From Vibrio sp. SNU_ST1 (lineage in GTDB: Bacteria; Pseudomonadota; Gammaproteobacteria; Enterobacterales; Vibrionaceae): a stretch of DNA of 64,000 nt. The translations under genes and the position numbers were made by a program. This document shows positions 9,707 to 20,200 of the stretch, in pieces; position 1 is the stretch's first letter, and each line of letters opens with the position of its first letter. The stretch spans positions 2,418,001 to 2,482,000 of the forward strand of contig NZ_CP130748.1 in assembly GCF_030563405.1 (NCBI RefSeq). Reading direction: 5' to 3'. A model generated the notes under the pieces. It saw only the letters and a program-made list of their open reading frames with translations, did not search any database and was not told the DNA's origin.

Positions 9707-12112
9707 TTAGAAAGTTCTACCAATGGTGAATGTGAAGAATTCTTCGTCATCACCTTCGTAGATTTTGATTGGTTTCGCTAGAGAGAAAACCAATGGTCCC
9801 ATCGGTGACATCCACTGAAGAGCGGCACCATAAGATGAACGGTAATTTGTTGGGTCAGAGTAATCGTAGTAGTACTGTTGACCGCTATTCGGTGCGCCAC
9901 GGTCTACGAATTCGGTATCCCATACACTTGCCATATCGAAGAACACACTAGTTCGAATCTGACTGCGCGCTTCATCAGAAGCAAATGGTGTTGGTACGAT
10001 TAACTCTACGCTAGCCAAAGCAACCGCATTACCACCAACCGAATCATCAGTTGCGGAATTATACGTCGGGTTGTTACCCGTGCTGTTTCCGTAAACAGCT
10101 TTTGGACCAGCTGAGTTAGAACCAAAACCACGTAGTGTTGTAAAACCACCCGCGTAGTAGTTCTCGTAGAATGGGAATAAGTTATCATTACCATCCGTTT
10201 GACCATAACCGTTACCATAGCCTAATCGACCACGCATCAATAGTGTGAACTCATGCTTTTTAGTCAACGGAATGTAGTGTTTTACATCGTATTGCGCTTT
10301 GAAGTATTTCGCATCCGAGCCGGGTACGGTTATTTTCGCGAAAGCACGTTGATGGTTACCTTCAGTAGGGAAGAAGCCACGGTTAAGGTTGTTGCGCGTC
10401 CAAGAGATATTGATATCGAAGTCATCGGTTAAGATGTGCTCATCACCGTATTGGTCGATACTTCTTGCAAACTGTTCAACTTGAATATAAGTCGGAACGT
10501 TGCCGATCTTGTTGTGCGTATAACCAAAACCATACTCGAGACGGTTAAGCTCATCCATAGGGAAACCCCATGTTAAGCTCGTACCATAACTTTGGTTGGT
10601 ATAATCGACAATACCCGCTTCAGAGGCTTCAAATTCGTTGTAGAAGACTTTCCCTCCCATACTCACACCATCAAGGTTCCAGTATGGGTCACGGTAATCT
10701 AAGCTCACGTTCTTTTGGTAGTCATTCATCATGGCGCTCACGCCAACACGGTTACCTGAACCTGCAAAGTTATCTTGCTGTAAACCGACCTGGAAGCTGA
10801 CACCCGATTCAGTACCGTAGCCAACACCGAAGTTGACGCTACCCGAGTTAGCTTCCTTAACGTTGTAAACCAGATCCACTTGGTCTTCACTGCCAGGAAC
10901 ACGTACCGTTTGCACATCAACCGTTTCAAAAAAACCTAGACGGTTAAGACGGCTCTTACCTGTATCAATCGACTTGGAGTTCAGCCAACTGCCTTCCATT
11001 TGACGCATTTCACGACGCAGTACTTCATCTTTCGTTGAGTTGTTGCCCGTGAATCGAATATCACGAACGTAGATACGGCTGCCCGCTTCTACATTGATAA
11101 CCAACGACACTTCTTTGGTCTCATCGTCAAATTCAGGAATCGTACGAACTTGTGGATACGCATAGCCAGATTCGCCTAGAATTCGTTTTACGCTCTCTTC
11201 TAAAGACGTTACAGAAGAACCGTTATATGTATCGCCATCTTCGAATGGTACTAACGCTTCAAAGTCAGCCTCGCGGCCGATAAGTTCACCACGGAAAGAG
11301 ACATCTTTAACGGTATAAGCTTCGCCTTCATCTAGGCCTAGAGTGATGTAAACACCTTTCTTATCAGGAGAGATCGCAACCTGAGTCGAATCGACCTTAA
11401 ACTTAAGGTAACCACGGTCAAGGTAGTAAGATTTCAACGCTTCGATGTCACCTGCTAATACTTGCTTCTGGTATTTTTCATCCGCAAGAAAATTCCACCA
11501 TGCAACATCAACGTTCAAGTTGAAACGACTAAGTAGATCAGCGTCAGAGAAAACTTCGTTGCCGATAAAGTTAATTTGCTGAATCTTAGCGGACACGCCT
11601 TCAGTAAACACAAACTTAAGGTCAGAACGGTTACGAGGCAGAGGCGTCACTACGGCTTTTACTGTCGCGTTGTATTTACCAACACTGTAGTAAAAATCTT
11701 CAAGGCCTTTCTCAATGTTACTCAGCGTAGTACGGTCAAGGGCTTCACCTTCACGAACACCAGATGCATCTAGGTTCTGTTGAAGCTGTTCTTCTTTAAT
11801 CGCTTTATTACCAGAGAAGGAGATGCTTGCGATGGTCGGTCGTTCTTTGACTTGAACAACTAAAACATCATCATCGCGAAGGACTTTAACGTCCTCAAAG
11901 TTCCCTGAAGCATACAGTGCACGAATGATCTCAGATACATCGCCGTCATCCACTTCATCGCCAATACGTACTGGCATTTTCAGTAGAGCTGCACCAAGTG
12001 CAACACGCTGTAAACCTTCGATCTTGATATCTTGAACTACAAAGTTTTGTGCTCCGTTCGCAGCCACACTAGTGGCCAATAGACTTGCGAACAGAATTTG
12101 CTTAATCGCCAT
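9707..12112 (-). CDS. bamA: Outer membrane protein assembly factor BamA
   Basis: Essential Omp85 protein that inserts beta-barrel proteins into the outer membrane. The 801-residue precursor has a signal peptide of about 20 residues (ending ANGAQ), five POTRA domains (about 21-420; for example QDIKIEGLQRVALG near 28 and YVRDIRFTGNNST near 350) and a C-terminal 16-strand barrel. The conserved loop-6 motif LRGFG is near 662, and the last residue is Phe, as expected for the terminal barrel signal. It lies between rseP and skp. The protein is full length with no disruption. Confidence 0.98.
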   Translation of the reverse strand: MAIKQILFASLLATSVAANGAQNFVVQDIKIEGLQRVALGAALLKMPVRIGDEVDDGDVSEIIRALYASGNFEDVKVLRDDDVLVVQVKERPTIASISFSGNKAIKEEQLQQNLDASGVREGEALDRTTLSNIEKGLEDFYYSVGKYNATVKAVVTPLPRNRSDLKFVFTEGVSAKIQQINFIGNEVFSDADLLSRFNLNVDVAWWNFLADEKYQKQVLAGDIEALKSYYLDRGYLKFKVDSTQVAISPDKKGVYITLGLDEGEAYTVKDVSFRGELIGREADFEALVPFEDGDTYNGSSVTSLEESVKRILGESGYAYPQVRTIPEFDDETKEVSLVINVEAGSRIYVRDIRFTGNNSTKDEVLRREMRQMEGSWLNSKSIDTGKSRLNRLGFFETVDVQTVRVPGSEDQVDLVYNVKEANSGSVNFGVGYGTESGVSFQVGLQQDNFAGSGNRVGVSAMMNDYQKNVSLDYRDPYWNLDGVSMGGKVFYNEFEASEAGIVDYTNQSYGTSLTWGFPMDELNRLEYGFGYTHNKIGNVPTYIQVEQFARSIDQYGDEHILTDDFDINISWTRNNLNRGFFPTEGNHQRAFAKITVPGSDAKYFKAQYDVKHYIPLTKKHEFTLLMRGRLGYGNGYGQTDGNDNLFPFYENYYAGGFTTLRGFGSNSAGPKAVYGNSTGNNPTYNSATDDSVGGNAVALASVELIVPTPFASDEARSQIRTSVFFDMASVWDTEFVDRGAPNSGQQYYYDYSDPTNYRSSYGAALQWMSPMGPLVFSLAKPIKIYEGDDEEFFTFTIGRTF

Positions 12113-12160
12113 ACTTATTCTAATTATTCCTTGCTACTACCAATGCCTGTGAGAAACCAT

Positions 12161-13519
12161 TCACAGACGAGTAAAATCATTAAATATTGCCAGAGCCATC
12201 AAAGAGAAGAGGATTGCGCCTCCCACTCTGTATCCCATTTCTTGAACTTTTTCAGGTACAGGTTTACGAGTAACGGCCTCAATAGCGAAAAAGAGCAAAT
12301 GTCCGCCATCAAGCATAGGCAGCGGAACTAAATTAATAATACCCAAGTTAACACTAATCAGAGCTAAAAAACCTAAGAAGTAAACCAAACCGTAATCGGC
12401 GGTTGCCCCTGCGCCTTTAGCAATTGAAATTGGGCCACTCAAGTTATTTAAGCCAACATCACCAACGATGAGCTTCTTAAGCATTGTCAGCGTCAAACCT
12501 ATGATTTGACCTGTTTTATCAAATGCTTTTCCTACAGACTCAATTACACCAAATTGTAACTCAAAGCGATAATCTTCTGGCCATTCTGCGACTTCGGGAG
12601 CAATACCCGCATAGCCGATTGTAGAACCATCAGAAAATTCGCGACTATTCGGCGTCATAACCAATGACCGCTCAACACCATTTCGTAATACGACAAGGTC
12701 CAAGGGCATCATTGGGTGTGAACGGATTAATTCAACAACCGACTTCCACTGCTCAATAGGCTGACCATTAATTTCTACAATTTTGTCGCCAGATTCTAGC
12801 CCTGCAGAATAGGCAGCACCGTCATCAATTACTTGAGCGAGCACTGTCGATATCTCTGGAGAATACGGTCTAAAACCAAGCGTTGTCATTGCTGACTCAG
12901 TTTCTGGGTTAAACGACCAGTCAGAAATATCCAATGTTATCTGTTGTTCAAAGCCGATGTCGTCTTGAGAAGAAACAGTTACAGTCATGGACTCATCACC
13001 AATATGTGATATCAAACCCAAGTTTACTGATTCCCAATCTGCGGTTTTGATTCCTGAAATAGATTTAAGTTCCATTCCAGTTTCAATTCCGGCTTGTGCC
13101 ACGATAGATTGAGGTGTTACCTCGCCAATCACAGGCTTAACTGCCGGCACACCGATTAAAAATACTAACCAATACGCAAAAACGGCAAAGATAAAGTTGA
13201 ACGCTGGACCAGCACCCACTATCGCCGTGCGTTTCCACAATGGCTTTTTGTCAAAAGCGTATTGCTGTTCATCTTCAGAAAGGTCGTCAACACGGCCATC
13301 AAGCATCTTAACGTAGCCGCCCAATGGAATGACTGACAAGCTGTATTCCGTTCCGTCACGGCCAACTTTACTCCAGATCGATTTACCAAAACCAATCGAG
13401 AATTTTTCTACTTTCACACCGCAGCGACGAGCAACCCAAAAGTGTCCAAATTCATGAACAGCGACCAGAATACCAAGCGCTACAATAAAGGATGCGAAGT
13501 TCCACAGAATTCCACTCAT
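12161..13519 (-). CDS. rseP: Sigma-E factor regulatory site-2 protease RseP
   Basis: Inner-membrane zinc metalloprotease that cuts the anti-sigma factor RseA after DegS, releasing sigma-E; it also clears signal-peptide remnants. The HEFGH metal motif is at 22-26 in the first membrane helix and the LDGGH motif near 403, with two PDZ domains between (about 115-310). The length of 452 residues is close to E. coli (450). The start codon overlaps the dxr stop by 4 bases, showing coupling. Placement next to bamA and skp fits the envelope-stress regulon. Confidence 0.97.
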   Translation of the reverse strand: MSGILWNFASFIVALGILVAVHEFGHFWVARRCGVKVEKFSIGFGKSIWSKVGRDGTEYSLSVIPLGGYVKMLDGRVDDLSEDEQQYAFDKKPLWKRTAIVGAGPAFNFIFAVFAYWLVFLIGVPAVKPVIGEVTPQSIVAQAGIETGMELKSISGIKTADWESVNLGLISHIGDESMTVTVSSQDDIGFEQQITLDISDWSFNPETESAMTTLGFRPYSPEISTVLAQVIDDGAAYSAGLESGDKIVEINGQPIEQWKSVVELIRSHPMMPLDLVVLRNGVERSLVMTPNSREFSDGSTIGYAGIAPEVAEWPEDYRFELQFGVIESVGKAFDKTGQIIGLTLTMLKKLIVGDVGLNNLSGPISIAKGAGATADYGLVYFLGFLALISVNLGIINLVPLPMLDGGHLLFFAIEAVTRKPVPEKVQEMGYRVGGAILFSLMALAIFNDFTRL

Positions 13520-14724
13520 GCTAGCTGCTCTTTTATAAATTGAATGGCTATTTGACGAGACATATTATCGAGCTCGAGAAGGCTTTCCAAGCTATCTAAG
13601 CCCTCAGAGTTATGTTGTTCACATACTTTGTTCATAACATGCTCGTTAATGATAGCAATATCGGTAAACTTCACTTGATTGTTCAAGAAAGCATCGACTG
13701 CAATTTCGTTTGCCGCATTAATCGCTGTTGTTGCATGCTGACCCAAATAGCACGCCTCAATGGCTAATCTCAAACATGGGTAACGAGTTAAATCAGGCTC
13801 TAAGAAGGTAAGCTCGCCCACTTTGGTGAAATCCAGAGGCTTAACACCCGCTTCTGTACGTTCAGGATAAGACATCGTCAAAGCGATTGGCGTTGCCATA
13901 TCGGGTTCGCCCATTTGAGCGAGCACCGAGCCATCCTTGTACTGAACCATAGAATGAATCACAGACTGAGGGTGGATAATGACTTTGAGTTGCTCTTGAG
14001 AGGCATTAAATAGCCACTTAGCCTCAATGTACTCTAAGCCTTTATTCATCATGGTTGCTGAATCGACAGAGATCTTAGGGCCCATTGACCAGTTTGGGTG
14101 TGCAATCGCTCTCTCAGGTGTGACCGAATCTAACTCTGCAACATCCGTATAGCGAAAAGGGCCACCAGAGCCTGTCAAAAGGATATGATTGATACCATTT
14201 TCTTCAAGGTCACAACGGCCTAGCTTGGTTTGCACATTCTGAGGTAAGCATTGAAAGATAGCATTATGCTCGCTGTCGACAGGAAGCAGTTCAGCACCGT
14301 ACTTCTCTACGGCGTCGATAAACAACTGTCCAGACATCACCAACGCTTCTTTGTTAGCCAGCAAGATGCGCTTACCAGCCTTAACCGCAGACATCGTAGG
14401 AAGCAAACCTGCCGCACCCACAATAGCAGCCATTACCGTGTCCACTTCATCTAGAGAAGCGACCTGACACATGCCTTCAGAACCAGAAAGAACTTTGATG
14501 TTTGGGTAATTCGCAGACAACACTTCTGTCAGCTTAGATGCTGCATCAGGGCAAGCCATAGCAACATAGCTTGGTTGCCACTTTTCAACTAACGCCAGCA
14601 TCTTTTCAACATTCGAGCCAGCAGCCATTGCTACAACCGAATAGAGGTCTGGGTTTTGTTCAACGACTTTTAGTGTACTTGCACCAATTGAGCCGGTAGC
14701 GCCAAGGATAGTTAGATTTCGCAT
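13516..14724 (-). CDS. dxr: 1-deoxy-D-xylulose 5-phosphate reductoisomerase
   Basis: Second step of the MEP isoprenoid pathway: NADPH-dependent conversion of DXP to MEP. I choose the ATG giving [14 protein letters not shown] (402 residues); an upstream alternative would add 13 residues running into the preceding hairpin. The NADPH-binding GATGSIG is near 8-14, the metal ligands lie in VDSEHNAIF near 150 and [11 protein letters not shown] near 231, and [13 protein letters not shown] is also present. Here dxr follows uppS-cdsA, whereas in E. coli it precedes them; I recognise the uppS-cdsA-dxr order as the usual vibrio one. Confidence 0.97.
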   Translation of the reverse strand: MRNLTILGATGSIGASTLKVVEQNPDLYSVVAMAAGSNVEKMLALVEKWQPSYVAMACPDAASKLTEVLSANYPNIKVLSGSEGMCQVASLDEVDTVMAAIVGAAGLLPTMSAVKAGKRILLANKEALVMSGQLFIDAVEKYGAELLPVDSEHNAIFQCLPQNVQTKLGRCDLEENGINHILLTGSGGPFRYTDVAELDSVTPERAIAHPNWSMGPKISVDSATMMNKGLEYIEAKWLFNASQEQLKVIIHPQSVIHSMVQYKDGSVLAQMGEPDMATPIALTMSYPERTEAGVKPLDFTKVGELTFLEPDLTRYPCLRLAIEACYLGQHATTAINAANEIAVDAFLNNQVKFTDIAIINEHVMNKVCEQHNSEGLDSLESLLELDNMSRQIAIQFIKEQLA

Positions 14725-14744
14725 CACATATGACCGTAGAAATG

Positions 14745-14772
14745 TAATAAAGGGCAGAATCACTGCCCTTTT
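14745..14772. terminator. Hairpin between cdsA and dxr
   Basis: AAGGGCAG and CTGCCCTT pair perfectly across a 5-nt loop. On the minus strand, the direction of the genes, the stem is followed only by TTATTACATT, so it would be a weak terminator or an mRNA processing site. The good T run is on the plus strand, where no transcript is evident. Confidence 0.5.
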
Positions 14773-14775
14773 TTA

Positions 14776-15618
14776 TTAGAATGCTAAATAAAGCAGAGCA
14801 AAGACAGGGAATGCAGCCGTTAAGCTATCTATTCTATCAAGTATACCACCATGACCAGGAATAAGATTACTGCTGTCTTTCACCCCAGAAACACGCTTAA
14901 ACATGCTTTCAACAAGATCACCAAGAACAGAAATAACGACGGTCACAAGAGTAATAACAATCATGTGGAGAGGACTTGTGAATTGGATATCAAACAAGTC
15001 GGCAAAGATCCAGGCCATGATCACTGCTGTAATGATGCCACCAATAAGACCTTCAATCGTCTTATTAGGACTCACTGCAGGGGCCATTTTGCGCTTGCCA
15101 AAGCTCTTTCCTGAAAAGTAAGCACCACTGTCCGCAGCCCAAACAAGCAAGCAAACGAACATCACCAATTTTGCACCGTGGTAAGGATCAACATCGATAC
15201 CGTTAGCACGCAGGATAACCACACTCCAGAAGAATGGTAGCAAAGTCAGCACGCCAAATGCGTGACGAAGAATGGATGAGTCTTTCCATGCAGGCATAGA
15301 CTTAGGATAAGTCACTGCCATACCACTCGCGATTACCCACCAAATTGAACCAATCGTTAGAATGGCGTAGTGAACACTCGATAAGTTATTAAGACTAAAT
15401 GCATCAAAAGGTATAAAAGCAAAACTTGCAGCACTTACCACAACTGTTGGAATCAACGCTAAATAACGTGATTTGCTTTCAACAAACTGAGTCCACTCCC
15501 AAAAACCCAATAGCGAGATTACTGCTAGTGAAAGAATAAACGTGGGAAGTGATAACTCGAAAATACCTAGAATAACTAGGGGAGCTAAAATCAACGCCGT
15601 AATAATTCGTTGTTTCAA
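14776..15618 (-). CDS. cdsA: Phosphatidate cytidylyltransferase
   Basis: Makes CDP-diacylglycerol from phosphatidic acid and CTP, the branch point of phospholipid synthesis, in the inner membrane. The 280-residue protein is mostly hydrophobic, with about eight likely membrane segments. The family signature (VKDSSNLIPGHGG followed by DRID) is near residues 245-263 and carries the metal-binding aspartates. It starts 16 bases after the uppS stop codon and is probably cotranscribed with it. Confidence 0.96.
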   Translation of the reverse strand: MKQRIITALILAPLVILGIFELSLPTFILSLAVISLLGFWEWTQFVESKSRYLALIPTVVVSAASFAFIPFDAFSLNNLSSVHYAILTIGSIWWVIASGMAVTYPKSMPAWKDSSILRHAFGVLTLLPFFWSVVILRANGIDVDPYHGAKLVMFVCLLVWAADSGAYFSGKSFGKRKMAPAVSPNKTIEGLIGGIITAVIMAWIFADLFDIQFTSPLHMIVITLVTVVISVLGDLVESMFKRVSGVKDSSNLIPGHGGILDRIDSLTAAFPVFALLYLAF

Positions 15619-15634
15619 ACCAAAAAAATCCTTA

Positions 15635-16387
15635 TTAACTGTCCATCAGAGCTTTAATTTGCTCACCGGTGCATCCAAAACGACGCTCGCGGTTTACAAA
15701 CCAAGTCACAGCTTCTACTAAGCTATCTTCATTAAAGTCTGGCCAGAATTGTTCAGTGAAATACATTTCGGCGTAAGCCAATTGCCAAAGCATAAAGTTA
15801 CTAATGCGGCACTCGCCACTGGTGCGGATAAGTAAATCGACTTCTGGAATATCTGCCATAGTCAGGTGCTGTGTAATCATAGCTTCATCAATGTCTTCTA
15901 CATTAATATCGCCAGACTTAACCTGTTGAGCAATCGAAGTCATCGCTTGCTGGATATCCCACTTACCGCCGTAGTTAGCCGCAATGTTAATAACCATACC
16001 GGTATTAGTGCTAGTCAAAGCTTCCGCTTCTTCTATCTTCTTTTGTAGTCGATCATTGAAACGACTTTTATCACCAATAACACGAAGTTGTAGATTATTT
16101 TTATGAAGCTTTTTTACTTCACTCGACAACACTGAAATAAACAGTTCCATCAAGATGCCGACTTCTTCTTCAGGACGACGCCAATTCTCACTGCTAAACG
16201 CAAAAAGAGTTACGGCTTTAATGCCAAGTCTGGCTGCTGAAGATATGGTTTTTCGAACGGCTTGAACGCCATTTTTATGACCAAAGACGCGAGGCTTACC
16301 CTGAGCTTTTGCCCAGCGACCATTACCATCCATAATGATAGCAATATGTTTAGGAAGAGAGTCTGTGAACGCTTGAGAATTATGCAT
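15635..16387 (-). CDS. uppS: Di-trans,poly-cis-undecaprenyl diphosphate synthase
   Basis: Condenses eight isopentenyl diphosphates onto farnesyl diphosphate to make the C55 carrier for peptidoglycan and O-antigen. Family motifs are [13 protein letters not shown] with the catalytic Asp at about 20, FAFSSENW near 72, and [15 protein letters not shown] near 190. I take the ATG (250 residues) rather than a TTG five codons upstream; neither has a strong ribosome binding site. A good terminator lies just upstream, after frr, so uppS may also have its own promoter. Confidence 0.95.
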   Translation of the reverse strand: MHNSQAFTDSLPKHIAIIMDGNGRWAKAQGKPRVFGHKNGVQAVRKTISSAARLGIKAVTLFAFSSENWRRPEEEVGILMELFISVLSSEVKKLHKNNLQLRVIGDKSRFNDRLQKKIEEAEALTSTNTGMVINIAANYGGKWDIQQAMTSIAQQVKSGDINVEDIDEAMITQHLTMADIPEVDLLIRTSGECRISNFMLWQLAYAEMYFTEQFWPDFNEDSLVEAVTWFVNRERRFGCTGEQIKALMDS

Positions 16388-16427
16388 AAAAGAGTGAATC
16401 AAATTCTAATAGTCGAACAGAATAGCA

Positions 16428-16462
16428 TAAAAAAACGCTGCACCGTGAGTACAGCGTTTTTC
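16428..16462 (-). terminator. Intrinsic terminator after frr
   Basis: AACGCTG and CAGCGTT form the stem, followed on the minus strand by a run of seven T. It lies about 25 bases past the frr stop and would separate the rpsB-tsf-pyrH-frr part from uppS and the genes beyond it. Confidence 0.8.
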
Positions 16463-16485
16463 CTGAAAGAAAAGAATATGGAAAA

Positions 16486-17043
16486 TTAAACTTCCATCAA
16501 CTCTTTTTCTTTAACTGCTAGAACTTCGTCTACGTTCTTAACCGCAGCGTCAGTTAGCTTTTGAATTTCGTCTTGTGCTTTACGATCTTCGTCTTCTGAA
16601 ATTTCTTTGTCTTTAAGAAGCGCTTTTAGATCGCCATTCGCGTCACGACGGATGTTACGGATAGCAACACGGCCACCTTCAGCTTCACCACGAACGATTT
16701 TAACTAAGTCTTTACGACGCTCTTCCGTAAGCGGTGGAAGTGGAACGCGAATAACCGTACCTGCAGACATAGGGTTTAAGCCTAGGTCAGAAGTCATGAT
16801 TGCTTTTTCAACAAGAGGAGTTAGTGTTTTATCAAACACTGTAATTGCTAGTGTACGTGCGTCTTCAGCAATAACGTTAGCTACTTGAGTCAAAGGCGTT
16901 GGTGCGCCGTAGTACTCAACGGTAAGACCAGAGAGTAGGCTCGGGTGAGCTCGGCCTGTACGGATTTTTTGTAGGCTGTTTTTTAGTGCATCAACACTTT
17001 TTACCATGCGCTCTTGAGCGTCTTTTTTGATTTCGTTAATCAC
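16486..17043 (-). CDS. frr: Ribosome recycling factor
   Basis: With EF-G it splits the post-termination ribosome. The start is the GTG at 17043, giving [13 protein letters not shown] and a 185-residue protein, the same length as E. coli; AAGGTG lies just upstream as ribosome binding site. An upstream ATG would add ten unrelated residues. Family motifs [12 protein letters not shown] near 29 and [13 protein letters not shown] near 107 are present, in the expected three-helix bundle plus small beta domain. Confidence 0.96.
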   Translation of the reverse strand: MINEIKKDAQERMVKSVDALKNSLQKIRTGRAHPSLLSGLTVEYYGAPTPLTQVANVIAEDARTLAITVFDKTLTPLVEKAIMTSDLGLNPMSAGTVIRVPLPPLTEERRKDLVKIVRGEAEGGRVAIRNIRRDANGDLKALLKDKEISEDEDRKAQDEIQKLTDAAVKNVDEVLAVKEKELMEV

Positions 17044-17104
17044 AATTTCACCTTGATTATGTTCTTTCTTCAAGAAAGCTTTTTATTTGGAGTGATAAGG
17101 ATAA

Positions 17105-17133
17105 GCTTACCGAAGCATTATACTTCAGTAAGC
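17105..17133. other. Stem-loop between pyrH and frr
   Basis: GCTTACCGAAG and CTTCAGTAAGC pair with one mismatch across a 7-nt loop. There is no T run on either strand, so it is more likely an mRNA stability or processing element than a terminator. Confidence 0.45.
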
Positions 17134-17141
17134 CCGAAAAA

Positions 17142-17873
17142 TTAGTCAGCGTCGCTGATTAATGTACCTTCAGTTTCACCCATAACCACGCGACGTAGTG
17201 CGCCTGGCTTATTCATGTTAAATACACGGATTGGCATTTTGTGGTCACGTGCTAGCGTAAATGCGGCCAAGTCCATTACTTTCAATTCTTTCTCAAGAAT
17301 TGTGTTGTAAGACAACGTATCATACAACTCTGCGTCTGGGTTTGCTACTGGGTCAGCAGTAAATACACCATCTACTTTTGTTGCTTTTAGAACTACGTCG
17401 GCTTCGATTTCGATACCGCGTAAACATGCAGCAGAGTCTGTAGTAAAGAATGGGTTACCAGTACCTGCAGAGAAGATCACAACACGACCTTGACGTAGTT
17501 GGCTGATTGCATCTGCCCAGTTGTAGTCGTCACATACACCTTTAAGAGGAATTGCAGACATTACACGTGCGTTTACATAAGCACGGTGCAGAGCATCACG
17601 CATAGCAAGGCCGTTCATTACCGTTGCAAGCATCCCCATATGGTCACCAACAACACGGTTCATACCCGCTTCTGCTAGGCCTGCGCCACGGAATAGGTTA
17701 CCACCACCGATAACAACACCAACTTGAACGCCTAGTTCAACTAATTCTTTTACTTCTTGAGCCATACGATCAAGGATCGTTGGGTCAATACCAAAACCTT
17801 CTTCGCCTTGTAGCGCTTCACCGCTAAGTTTTAACAGAATACGTTGATACGCTGGTTTAGGGTTCGTAGTCAT
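17142..17873 (-). CDS. pyrH: UMP kinase
   Basis: Phosphorylates UMP to UDP with ATP; hexameric enzyme of the amino-acid kinase fold, normally GTP-activated and UTP-inhibited. The 243-residue protein has KLSGEALQG near 15 (phosphate binding), IGGGNLFRG near 57, [13 protein letters not shown] near 139 and [12 protein letters not shown] near 210. It lies between tsf and frr, the standard bacterial order. Confidence 0.97.
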   Translation of the reverse strand: MTTNPKPAYQRILLKLSGEALQGEEGFGIDPTILDRMAQEVKELVELGVQVGVVIGGGNLFRGAGLAEAGMNRVVGDHMGMLATVMNGLAMRDALHRAYVNARVMSAIPLKGVCDDYNWADAISQLRQGRVVIFSAGTGNPFFTTDSAACLRGIEIEADVVLKATKVDGVFTADPVANPDAELYDTLSYNTILEKELKVMDLAAFTLARDHKMPIRVFNMNKPGALRRVVMGETEGTLISDAD

Positions 17874-17976
17874 GGAGCTTACCTTCCAAAGAGTTGATGA
17901 TTAACAGTCATGGATAAAAACTGAAGAGCTCAGTTTGCATTCATAACAGCTAAAAGTCGGAAATAATTCATTATTC

Positions 17977-18012
17977 ATAAAAAGACCGCAGCATTTGCCA
18001 CGGTCTCTTTTC
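17977..18012 (-). terminator. Intrinsic terminator after tsf
   Basis: GAGACCG and CGGTCTT pair around a 12-nt loop, followed on the minus strand by TTTTTATG. It lies shortly after the tsf stop and would separate the rpsB-tsf transcript from pyrH-frr. Confidence 0.75.
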
Positions 18013-18029
18013 AAACAATACGCTAAGGA

Positions 18030-18875
18030 TTAACCTTTTTGTACCGCTGCAACTTCGTCTGCGAAGCTCATTTCAGCTGCTTTCTCGATACCTTCACCAA
18101 CTTCTAAACGAACGAAGGTAGTAACTGATGCGCCTTTCTCTTTAAGAATATCAGCAACAGTTTTCTTAGGTTCCATGATGAAAGCTTGACCAGTAAGAGA
18201 TACTTCGCCCGTGAATTTCTTCATACGGCCGATAACCATTTTCTCAGCGATCTCTTGTGGCTTGCCTTCGTTCATAGCGATTTCAACTTGAACAGCTTTT
18301 TCTTTTTCTACTACGTCAGCAGGTACGTCAGATGGGTTAACGTACTCAGGCTTAGAAGCAGCAACGTGCATAGCGATGTGCTTAAGCGTTTCAGCTTCGC
18401 CTTCACCAGCAACAACAACACCGATTTTCTCGCCGTGACGGTAAGAAGCTAGTGCAACACCTTCAACAAGCTCAACACGACGGATGCTGATGTTCTCACC
18501 GATCTTAGTTACTAGAGCGATACGTGCGTCTTCAAACTTAGCTTGAAGTGCAACGATGTCTAGACGTTCAGCTAGAGCAACTTCAGCAACTTCGTTAGCG
18601 AATGCAAGGAAACCTGCATCTTTAGCTACGAAGTCAGTTTGGCAGTTCACTTCAAGAAGAGCAGCAACGCCAGCTTCTTCTTTAATGATGATTGCGCCTT
18701 CAGCAGCAACGTTACCAGCTTTTTTAGCTGCTTTCGCTGCGCCAGATTTACGCATGTTTTCAATTGCTAGCTCGATGTCGCCTTCAGCAGCAACAAGCGC
18801 TTTTTTACATTCCATCATGCCCGCAGCTGTGCGTTCACGAAGTTCTTTAACTAGAGCTGCAGTTACAGTTGCCAT
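18030..18875 (-). CDS. tsf: Elongation factor Ts
   Basis: Guanine-nucleotide exchange factor for EF-Tu. The 281-residue protein has the N-terminal UBA-like domain with [17 protein letters not shown] (about 11-27) and the TDFV exchange motif in [10 protein letters not shown] near 79, followed by the core and dimerisation domains. It is encoded after rpsB, from which it is separated by 137 bases containing an attenuator-like hairpin. Confidence 0.98.
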   Translation of the reverse strand: MATVTAALVKELRERTAAGMMECKKALVAAEGDIELAIENMRKSGAAKAAKKAGNVAAEGAIIIKEEAGVAALLEVNCQTDFVAKDAGFLAFANEVAEVALAERLDIVALQAKFEDARIALVTKIGENISIRRVELVEGVALASYRHGEKIGVVVAGEGEAETLKHIAMHVAASKPEYVNPSDVPADVVEKEKAVQVEIAMNEGKPQEIAEKMVIGRMKKFTGEVSLTGQAFIMEPKKTVADILKEKGASVTTFVRLEVGEGIEKAAEMSFADEVAAVQKG

Positions 18876-18906
18876 TCTCTATTCCTCAGTAAATTCTAAA
18901 AAAGAT

Positions 18907-18940
18907 AAAAAACAGGGGCCTAATTAATTGGCCCCTGATA
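18907..18940 (-). terminator. Attenuator-like terminator between rpsB and tsf
   Basis: CAGGGGCC and GGCCCCTG form a perfect stem, followed on the minus strand by TTTTTTATC. Partial termination between rpsB and tsf is known in E. coli; here the hairpin would let more S2 than EF-Ts be made from the shared promoter. Confidence 0.8.
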
Positions 18941-19012
18941 TTGACTGTATTCAGTTCTTAAGCCATCGATTATGACCGCTTAATATGAACTAAATATGGC
19001 TCAGAGCCGCTA

Positions 19013-19744
19013 TTATTCAGCTTCTACAAAACCGTCTTTTTCAGCAGCTACAGCAGCAACATCTTTGTTACGACCTTCTTTAACCGCGTCTGCAGCAGCG
19101 TTTAGGTAAAGCTGTACTGCACGGATTGCATCATCGTTACCAGGGATAACGAAGTCAACACCGTCTGGGTTAGAGTTAGTATCAACTACAGCGTAAACTG
19201 GGATACCTAGGTTGTTTGCTTCTTTAACTGCGATGTGTTCGTGATCAGCATCGATAACGAATAGAGCGTCTGGAAGGCCGCCCATGTTCTTGATACCACC
19301 AAGAGACTTCTCTAGCTTCTCCATTTCACGAGTGCGCATTAGAGCTTCTTTCTTAGTAAGCTTGTCGAAAGTACCGTCTTGAGCTTGCGCTTCAAGTTCT
19401 TTCAGACGCTTGATAGATTGACGAACAGTTTTGTAGTTCGTTAGCATACCGCCTAACCAGCGGTTGTTAACGTAGAACTGGTTGCTGTTGATAGCAGCTT
19501 CTTTAACAGCTTCAGATGCAGCGCGCTTAGTACCAACAAAAAGAACTTTACCTTTCTTCTCGCCAACTTTAGCGATTTCAGCTAGAGCGTCGTTGAACAT
19601 TGGTACAGTTTTTTCTAGGTTGATGATATGTACTTTGTTACGAGCACCAAAGATGAATGGCTTCATTTTTGGGTTCCAGTAACGAGTTTGGTGACCGAAG
19701 TGAACACCAGCTTTAAGCATATCGCGCATTGATACAGTTGCCAT
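19013..19744 (-). CDS. rpsB: 30S ribosomal protein S2
   Basis: Late-assembling protein of the small subunit, which also represses its own operon through the mRNA leader in enterobacteria. The start is the ATG after AGAGGATTTTAAA, giving [19 protein letters not shown] (243 residues). Family motifs [22 protein letters not shown] near 95 and [12 protein letters not shown] near 170 are visible. The frame stays open 11 codons further upstream, into the leader, which I exclude. Confidence 0.98.
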   Translation of the reverse strand: MATVSMRDMLKAGVHFGHQTRYWNPKMKPFIFGARNKVHIINLEKTVPMFNDALAEIAKVGEKKGKVLFVGTKRAASEAVKEAAINSNQFYVNNRWLGGMLTNYKTVRQSIKRLKELEAQAQDGTFDKLTKKEALMRTREMEKLEKSLGGIKNMGGLPDALFVIDADHEHIAVKEANNLGIPVYAVVDTNSNPDGVDFVIPGNDDAIRAVQLYLNAAADAVKEGRNKDVAAVAAEKDGFVEAE

Positions 19745-19948
19745 TTTAAAATCCTCTATGGGGTTAGGCCTCCACATCCCCCATGAATCCGACCCCTAAC
19801 AACTAACCACTTTTCAGCCGTTATCTGTGTTGTTGAGGCACCCCGGAACATGTGTCGGAATGTGTGTGATTTAAAGAAATAAGTTAGTGGACACAAAGCT
19901 TGTTTCGCCAATTAGAGAAAACAGTCCTGATGTCCGGCGCGCTTTATA
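19745..19948 (-). promoter_or_regulatory. rpsB promoter and long mRNA leader
   Basis: On the minus strand an extended -10 (TGGTATAAA, hexamer at 19943-19948) is followed by a GC-rich stretch (GCGCGCCGG), a discriminator typical of ribosomal-protein promoters under stringent control. The -35 is poor. The resulting leader is about 190 nt and ends with a hairpin-forming GGGGGATGTGG / CCTAACCCCAT segment just before the ribosome binding site. In gammaproteobacteria S2 binds its own leader; that it does so here is inference. Confidence 0.55.
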
Positions 19949-20200
19949 CCATATTTTGTCTATCTATGGCTAGAAAAAAATCTAAAAATGGCGACTGCTA
20001 TACTGAACCCTATTAGCGGATTTCACCGATAAATCGCGGCCTAATCAAATCGATTCAGCATCGTCTTACAGAGCAATATCGGCTTAAGTTAGTAGTATCC
20101 ACCAGCATTGTATGGATATGGGAATGTTGCGCTAAAATGCAGCACTGCTAGAATAGCCCCAATATGCACACTTAGGTGCTACCAAATTAAGAGATATGCA
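19949..20200. other. Divergent intergenic region upstream of map
   Basis: The stretch between the rpsB promoter and map holds a possible plus-strand -10 TATACT at 19999-20004 without a clear -35. I see no other gene or terminator in it. Confidence 0.35.
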
